Shown here piece by piece: positions 6,454-10,270 of a stretch of DNA of 10,270 nucleotides. The position numbers were made by a program, and so were the translations under genes. The stretch comes from BMS3ABIN04 sp965554225 (GTDB lineage: Bacteria; Bacteroidota; Ignavibacteria; Ignavibacteriales; Melioribacteraceae), in contig CBEVZC010000107.1 in assembly GCA_965554225.1 (NCBI GenBank), positions 1 to 10,270 on the forward strand, given 5' to 3'. The notes under the pieces were generated by a model. That model was not told the DNA's origin. It searched no databases and worked only from the letters and a program-made list of their open reading frames with translations. Numbering within the stretch: the stretch's first letter is position 1; every line of letters starts with the position of its first letter.

Positions 6454-7887
6454 TTAGTTATCTAGATAATCTTTGTATTCATCAAAATATTTTTGATCTA
6501 CCGCTCCAAGCAAATTATCCAACTCGGCTTTAGCAATTAAATAATCGTGAACTGCATTAGCACTATTTACTCTTGCTTGGCTTAAAGAAACATTAGCATC
6601 TTTTACTTCAAGCTCGCTGCCCGTTCCTTGTTTGTATCTGTCTTCCGCTATTTGATAAGCTCTTTCGGCAAGTTTGATGTTATTGTTCATCGCTTCTATC
6701 TGTGCTTGTACTCTTTTCAAATCATTTAACTTTGCCTTTATTTGAGAAACAGTTGCATCTCTTAGAGTTGCTATTTGCTCTTTGGTTTGTAAACCAGTTA
6801 TTTCATCTTGCTGAACTTTTCTTAAGGTTCTACCGCCCTGAAAAAGGTTTATTGAAAAACTTAAACCAATAGTAGAAGAATTGTAGTTACTAAAATTCCA
6901 GTTTTCGGAATTACCCGCAAATGAATACGCTCCGAACGCTGCTAATGTGGGCCAATATCCGCCTCTGTCAATTGCTGCAAATTCATCGTCTAGCTGATTT
7001 TTTATTTTTAGAGTATTTAAATCGAAATTGGATTTAACTGCTCTATTTATAATTTCTTCTTCACCGGGAAGGATTTTTTTACTATACTTTAAATCACCTG
7101 TTAGTTTAATTTCTGTAGCCTGATCAACACCTAACAAAATCTTCAATCCGTTTTTTGCATTTTTATAAATGTTTTCCATTTTTAACAAAACCGGACGAAT
7201 ATTTTCCACCTGAACTTCAGCCTGCATTTCATTAAAGTCGGATACAAGTCCCTGTTCTTTCATTGCTTTAATATTTCTTAAATGCTCTTTTGCATTTACA
7301 TAACGCTCTTCAGAGATTTTAAGCAAATCTTTTGAAAGAAGAGCTCCGTAATAAGCTTTTTTAACATTCAGAACAGTTTTTGAAATTTCACTTTTTAATT
7401 GCTCTTTTGAAAGATTCAGATAAATTTCAGATGCACCAATACCTCTAAATACAGCGGAGTTAAATAGAATTTGAGTTATTTTTAGATCTGCTGAATAGTT
7501 ATTCCTCTGAGCGAAAGTTTGAAGGACATTTTGAATCGGTAGAAATTTTGATTTGTCTTCCGGCAAAATACCTTCATTAAAAAGGATACCATATGTACTG
7601 TTTGTGAGTAGTGCTTTAAAATCCGGGAATGATATTTTAGGTTTAGTTAAAAACCTTGAGAAATTCGCGCTCAAGTCAACTGACGGCAAAGCATAACCAA
7701 AAGCTTCCGACACTGCTTTTTCTGATTTCTCAACATTCAGTTTTGCTATTTGAATTTGTCTGTTACTTTTTAGCGCAGTTTGTATAGCATCTTCTAACGT
7801 TATTACTTTTGTCTGTCCAAGAATTGTGGAAGCAAGTAATAAAAAGAAAAATACATACGATTTAAGAATTTTCTTCAGTAAATGCAT
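6454..7887 (-). CDS. TolC-family outer-membrane efflux channel
   Basis: Outer-membrane channel subunit (OEP family) expected to form a trimeric beta-barrel with a long periplasmic alpha-helical tunnel, used by the adjacent RND pump. A Sec signal peptide is clear: basic MHLLKKILK, hydrophobic core 11-20, probable cleavage near TILG-Q (24/25). The family duplication is visible as two OEP repeats, about 28-255 and 275-465. Each starts with an AIQTALKSNRQI- or AVKSNFDLNTL-like helix, and each has a strand ending in LFNSAVFRG or LFQGGRTLRK. Coiled-coil stretches such as 375-445 and the terminal AKAELDNLLGA motif are also typical. The length of 477 residues is normal. The start lies 2 bases after the tetR stop codon, with an AGGA about 12 bases upstream inside tetR, so translation is probably coupled. 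Confidence 0.93.
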   Translation of the reverse strand: MHLLKKILKSYVFFFLLLASTILGQTKVITLEDAIQTALKSNRQIQIAKLNVEKSEKAVSEAFGYALPSVDLSANFSRFLTKPKISFPDFKALLTNSTYGILFNEGILPEDKSKFLPIQNVLQTFAQRNNYSADLKITQILFNSAVFRGIGASEIYLNLSKEQLKSEISKTVLNVKKAYYGALLSKDLLKISEERYVNAKEHLRNIKAMKEQGLVSDFNEMQAEVQVENIRPVLLKMENIYKNAKNGLKILLGVDQATEIKLTGDLKYSKKILPGEEEIINRAVKSNFDLNTLKIKNQLDDEFAAIDRGGYWPTLAAFGAYSFAGNSENWNFSNYNSSTIGLSFSINLFQGGRTLRKVQQDEITGLQTKEQIATLRDATVSQIKAKLNDLKRVQAQIEAMNNNIKLAERAYQIAEDRYKQGTGSELEVKDANVSLSQARVNSANAVHDYLIAKAELDNLLGAVDQKYFDEYKDYLDN

Positions 7888-7889
7888 AG

Positions 7890-8501
7890 TTATTTATCCT
7901 GTGTTTTTATTCCTTCAATTAAAATTTTTATTATCCTTAAAATAGATTTGGAAATCGGATCAAAATTAATTTCATGAACAAATTCGGCATTCGAAATGAT
8001 ATAATTATTATTAACTATCGATTCAACTGTCATTTTAATATCATCAGCCAATTGTTTAGAATTTATTTTTCCAAATTCGCCGTTTTTAATCCCTTCGTCC
8101 AAAACTCGGCGCAATATGTTGCATTCGCTATTATCAAAATCAGCCCTGAAATTATTAATTATCTTTACAATTTCCAGATAAGACTTTATTTTTATAGTAA
8201 ATTTTACGGATCGATCCCTGATAAACGAGATAAAATTTTTAACTATCTCGATAGTTTTTTCTTCCGCAGATATTTTTTTTGAAAGGATTATGTTCTGCTG
8301 TTCAAGATGCAACTGCATTTCACTTTCAATTATTTCTTTGAATAATGCATCTTTGCTTTCAAAGTAATAATAAAGTGAATTTTTCTTCATTCCCATTACC
8401 CCGGCAATATCTTCAAGCGTTGTTTTATAATAGCCGTACGCCGCAAACATTTTTATGCCGGCATTTTTAATTTCTTCCTTTTTCTGCTGAAATTTATCCA
8501 T
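7890..8501 (-). CDS. TetR-family transcriptional repressor
   Basis: A 203-residue regulator with the typical TetR N-terminal helix-turn-helix at about 10-57. KMFAAYGYYKTTLEDIA leads into MGMKKNSLYYYFESKDALF, the recognition helix plus the YYYF-sKdaL signature. The C-terminal part, about 60-200, is all-helical and variable, as expected for the ligand-binding and dimerisation domain. Its ligand cannot be read from sequence. It is the first gene of the efflux operon, so it most likely represses its own operon and is released by a substrate of the pump. A perfect inverted repeat just upstream supports this. The Shine-Dalgarno is weak (AGTAGAAAAA), which may keep repressor levels low. Confidence 0.93.
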   Translation of the reverse strand: MDKFQQKKEEIKNAGIKMFAAYGYYKTTLEDIAGVMGMKKNSLYYYFESKDALFKEIIESEMQLHLEQQNIILSKKISAEEKTIEIVKNFISFIRDRSVKFTIKIKSYLEIVKIINNFRADFDNSECNILRRVLDEGIKNGEFGKINSKQLADDIKMTVESIVNNNYIISNAEFVHEINFDPISKSILRIIKILIEGIKTQDK

Positions 8502-8515
8502 TTTATTTTTCTACT

Positions 8516-8544
8516 TTTCGAACTTTCGATAATAATGTTCGAAA
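8516..8544. promoter_or_regulatory. Putative TetR operator, perfect 8-bp inverted repeat
   Basis: TTTCGAAC (8516-8523) and GTTCGAAA (8537-8544) form a perfect 8-bp inverted repeat with a 13-base centre, 15 bases upstream of the tetR start. The distal arm overlaps the putative -7 promoter element and the proximal arm falls in the early transcript. Dimer binding would thus block transcription. Total length of 29 bases fits operators of the TetR family. No second copy was noticed in the window. Confidence 0.65.
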
Positions 8545-8571
8545 CATAAATAATTTTTATGAAAATGCAAA
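8541..8571 (-). promoter_or_regulatory. Putative promoter of the tetR-efflux operon
   Basis: On the minus strand TTTG (8568-8571) is followed after exactly 19 bases by TATGTTTC (8541-8548). This matches seven of eight positions of the Bacteroidota promoter pattern TTTG-N19-TAnnTTTG. The predicted transcript would begin near 8535, about 35 bases before the tetR ATG. Overlap with the inverted repeat fits repression by TetR. Confidence 0.5.
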
Positions 8572-8954
8572 ATGTTTTTTTTAAAAATATTCTAAATGTG
8601 ATTTGATTCTCGGGTTTTCATATAATACATGTTTGTGTTTTTGCCATGGGCATCATTTTGTGGTTACAATATCAATATCTATTTGTTCAATAGATTCCGG
8701 TCTTACACAAAAAAGTGAACCTGGCATGATAGACAATAAGTTCTCTTTTCCAAAAACCATTTTGTGTTTAGTATAGTAATCTTAGAAATAGCGAAAGAGG
8801 ACTTTCTCTTTACAGAACAACCTAAGAATAATGTTATAAATAATTATTATAAATCTTTAATTTTGTTATGTTAACGTTGAAAATTAATTATAAGAAAACA
8901 TATATAGCTGAAATCGAATTATAAACTTTATCAAAAATTTTACAATTATATGAA
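8572..8954. other. AT-rich intergenic region
   Basis: The gap lies between the minus-strand efflux operon and the plus-strand acyltransferase. The only ORF of note is the short doubtful one at 8653-8760 on the minus strand. For the acyltransferase, an exact TAnnTTTG (8858-8865, plus strand) without a clear upstream TTTG and a sigma70-like TTGAAA-N18-TATATA starting near 8877 are both possible promoters; neither is compelling in such AT-rich DNA. A small 6-bp hairpin (AAAGAG/CTCTTT) lies near 8800. No RNA gene or riboswitch was recognised. Confidence 0.5.
8653..8760 (-). CDS. Doubtful 35-codon ORF, unrecognised
   Basis: ATG to TGA on the minus strand. The peptide has a protein-like composition (for example PGSLFCVRPESIEQIDIDIV), stronger than most chance ORFs in this AT-rich stretch. 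It has no Shine-Dalgarno and no recognised domain, and an in-frame stop lies eight codons before the ATG. It could be a small gene, the remnant of the end of a lost gene, or chance. Confidence 0.2.
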   Translation of the reverse strand: MVFGKENLLSIMPGSLFCVRPESIEQIDIDIVTTK

Positions 8955-9509
8955 ATGAAAAAAATATTGGCTTTTGCAGTTCTAAAATTATTAGGTTGGA
9001 CAACCGTAAATAAATGGCCTAAGGAGAAAAAGTATCTGATAATTGCAGCTCCCCATACCAGTAATTGGGATTTCTTCTACTTCATTTTATTTGCTTGGAC
9101 AACTAATCTAAGAATTCATTGGATTGCAAAACATACTTTATTTAAAGGTCCCTTTGCCAAAATATTTAGATGGATGGGAGGAATACCTATTAACCGACAA
9201 ATCCGTAGCAATTCAATTGAACAAATTGTAGATGAGTTTAATAAACATGAGAATTATATAGTTACAATTGCTCCCGAAGGTACGCGTTCCAAAGCTAAAC
9301 ATTGGAAAACCGGTTTTTACCACATTGCGCGGCAAGCAAAAGTACCAATAGCATTGGGTTTTATTAACTATAACCAAAAAGTAGTTGGAGTAGCAGATAC
9401 ATTCGTTCCCTCCGGCAGCCTTAAGGATGATATGGAAAAGATCAAAATGTTTTATAAAGATAAGGTCGGTAAACATCCTTCAAGACATTCGGACGTAAGA
9501 TTAAAATAG
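8955..9509 (+). CDS. PlsC-type lysophospholipid acyltransferase family protein
   Basis: A member of the 1-acyl-glycerol-3-phosphate acyltransferase superfamily (PlsC domain), expected at the inner face of the cytoplasmic membrane moving acyl chains onto a lysophospholipid or related acceptor. The catalytic HX4D motif is HTSNWD (H34, D39). The substrate-binding blocks are GGIPINR (75-81) and APEGTRS (106-112), followed by KTGFYHIA (118-125) and VPI (130-132). It is 184 residues, a short single-domain form lacking the longer N-terminal membrane region of classical PlsC. Only a modest hydrophobic N-terminus (4-14) and a hydrophobic patch near 39-48 are seen. The true substrate is uncertain. The start ATG has no clear Shine-Dalgarno; an overlapping upstream ATG at 8950 stops at once. 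A DsrE-like gene follows after 65 bases on the same strand. Confidence 0.88.
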   Translation: MKKILAFAVLKLLGWTTVNKWPKEKKYLIIAAPHTSNWDFFYFILFAWTTNLRIHWIAKHTLFKGPFAKIFRWMGGIPINRQIRSNSIEQIVDEFNKHENYIVTIAPEGTRSKAKHWKTGFYHIARQAKVPIALGFINYNQKVVGVADTFVPSGSLKDDMEKIKMFYKDKVGKHPSRHSDVRLK

Positions 9510-9574
9510 CGAAATTAAACTTTAATTAGGTATTATTAAATTTATCAAAATATATAACTTTCGAGGATATTATT

Positions 9575-9910
9575 ATGAATGAGAAATTATTAGTAATTAT
9601 CAGCACTTCTGAAGTTGAGAAAGCCCGTACCGGATTATTATATACTATTAATGCAAAAAGGAATGAATGGATAAATGATATTAAATTAATCTTTTTCGGC
9701 CCTTCCGAAAAACTACTATTGGAGGATGAAATAATTCAGCAGTACGCTGAAGAGTTCATTTTAATGGAAGAAAAAGTAGTAGCTTGTAAATTTATAGCAA
9801 CACAAGAAAAGACAGATGAAAAACTTACTGCACTTGGAATTGAAGTTGAGTATGTTGGTGAAATGATTTCCAACTATATCAAAGATGGTTACATCCCAAT
9901 GGTTTGGTGA
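9575..9910 (+). CDS. DsrE-like small protein
   Basis: A 111-residue soluble alpha/beta protein resembling the DsrE/DsrF-like family. Features are a first strand LLVIISTSE, the KARTGLLYTINAKRNEW helix, the DIKLIFFGPSEKLLLED strand and loop, the VVACKFIATQ strand with single cysteine C71 at the position of the usual family cysteine, and the terminal VEYVGEMISNYIKDGYIPMVW. Family members include sulfur-relay proteins, but many small single-domain homologues are of unknown function and nothing nearby points to sulfur metabolism. A Shine-Dalgarno (GAGGAT) about 6 bases before the ATG supports the start. It may be cotranscribed with the acyltransferase, since no terminator lies in the 65-base gap. 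Confidence 0.72.
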   Translation: MNEKLLVIISTSEVEKARTGLLYTINAKRNEWINDIKLIFFGPSEKLLLEDEIIQQYAEEFILMEEKVVACKFIATQEKTDEKLTALGIEVEYVGEMISNYIKDGYIPMVW

Positions 9911-9969
9911 AAACTAATTCACGGTGGTTATTGTCATAACTAAATTGAAACTGTGTAACCAGAGCATCT

Positions 9970-10167
9970 ATGAACAGGGCAGAAAAAAATTTTAAACTTC
10001 ATGGATCAAAAACCGCTGTTTTAACCGGTTTTCATATTCTTCCGAAATATTTGATTTCTCTTTTTCTAAAAGTTCCAGATATAATATTTATTATTATTTT
10101 AATATCTTTTACTATAGCTAAAACAGTTGTAAATTTTAGTACTGTTTTTACCATAAAGCAAAAATAA
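9970..10167 (+). CDS. Doubtful 65-codon hydrophobic ORF
   Basis: The predicted peptide has a basic N-terminus and one long hydrophobic stretch, about residues 27-54 (isoleucine- and phenylalanine-rich), that could be a membrane helix. No homology is recognised and no convincing Shine-Dalgarno precedes the ATG. AT-rich noncoding DNA easily yields Ile/Phe-rich frames, and a hairpin with U-rich flanks lies inside the frame. I consider chance more likely than a real small membrane protein. Confidence 0.22.
   Translation: MNRAEKNFKLHGSKTAVLTGFHILPKYLISLFLKVPDIIFIIILISFTIAKTVVNFSTVFTIKQK
10009..10032 (+). terminator. Possible terminator after the DsrE-like gene
   Basis: AAAACCG (10009-10015) and CGGTTTT (10026-10032) form a 7-bp stem with a 10-base loop. 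The T-run is within the stem arm and is followed by CATATTCTTCC, so the site is weak. It lies about 100 bases past the DsrE-like stop. On the minus strand the stem is followed by one extra T. It could serve either direction or neither. Confidence 0.3.
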
Positions 10168-10270
10168 ATATGTATTATTCATAAGTGTGAATTCGCCTTT
10201 TGTAGGGATCACACTGGCAAAAAGTCAAACTTAGTTGAAATTATTTCAGAGAGACACCCCATAGATTAAG

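Larger units (their letters stand above)
9911..10270. other. Right end of window, no confident gene
   Basis: This stretch of 360 bases follows the DsrE-like gene. It contains the doubtful plus-strand ORF 9970-10167, a hairpin inside that ORF (10009-10032) and a 7-bp inverted repeat AGTGTGA/TCACACT (10184-10190 with 10209-10215) without a following T-run. Nothing else could be assigned. Confidence 0.5.

Noticed and set aside
7974..8282. 102-codon plus-strand ORF opposite tetR
   Set aside because: It is antisense to a clear TetR-family gene, its composition is that expected of reverse-strand AT-rich code, and it shows no domain.
9213..9476. 87-codon minus-strand ORF opposite the acyltransferase
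   Set aside because: It lies wholly within the conserved PlsC-type gene on the other strand and shows no recognisable domain.
9555..9562. TAACTTTC as a promoter for the DsrE-like gene
   Set aside because: No TTTG lies at the right distance upstream, and the predicted RNA start would fall on the gene's own Shine-Dalgarno.
10032..10154. 40-codon minus-strand ORF starting MVKTVLKF
   Set aside because: It is as weak as the overlapping plus-strand frame: no Shine-Dalgarno, AT-driven composition (Ile/Lys-rich) and no recognisable similarity.
10184..10215. Inverted repeat AGTGTGA/TCACACT as terminator or operator
   Set aside because: The stem is only 7 bp with an 18-base loop, no T-run follows and no confident gene lies beside it.

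Overview
The window is AT-rich. Its genes look like those of a Gram-negative bacterium near the Bacteroidota/Chlorobi/Ignavibacteria group. The grounds are a complete tripartite RND efflux operon with an outer-membrane TolC-type channel, two putative promoters resembling the Bacteroidota-type pattern (TTG/TTTG, about 19-20 bases, TAnnTTTG), and clear Shine-Dalgarno sequences before some genes, which classical Bacteroidetes usually lack. That combination points to an Ignavibacteria-like lineage, but the placement is an inference.

Layout, minus strand. From about 8570 down to 1789 runs one compact operon: a TetR-family regulator, a TolC-family outer-membrane channel, a periplasmic adaptor lipoprotein, an RND inner-membrane pump and a small three-helix DUF2721 membrane protein. 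Gaps between genes are 2, 29, 10 and 3 bases. A perfect 8-bp inverted repeat overlapping the putative promoter just upstream of tetR is a good candidate for an autoregulatory operator.

Immediately after this operon, also on the minus strand, lies the most interesting part of the window (1541-1774). It holds a putative promoter, a 24-codon leader peptide with four consecutive Trp codons, and two tandem hairpin-plus-U-run terminators whose arms can be re-paired into an antiterminator. A TrpB2-type tryptophan synthase beta chain (168-1535) follows. This is a textbook-style ribosome-mediated trp attenuator in front of a stand-alone trpB2, with a fifth pairing segment inside the leader coding sequence that makes the switch logic self-consistent. 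A long hairpin at 109-157 closes the trpB2 unit.

Plus strand. After an AT-rich gap of about 450 bases come a short PlsC-type acyltransferase (8955-9509) and a small DsrE-like protein (9575-9910). A doubtful 65-codon hydrophobic ORF follows. The window ends in sequence without a recognisable gene. No RNA genes, insertion sequences or CRISPR arrays were seen.
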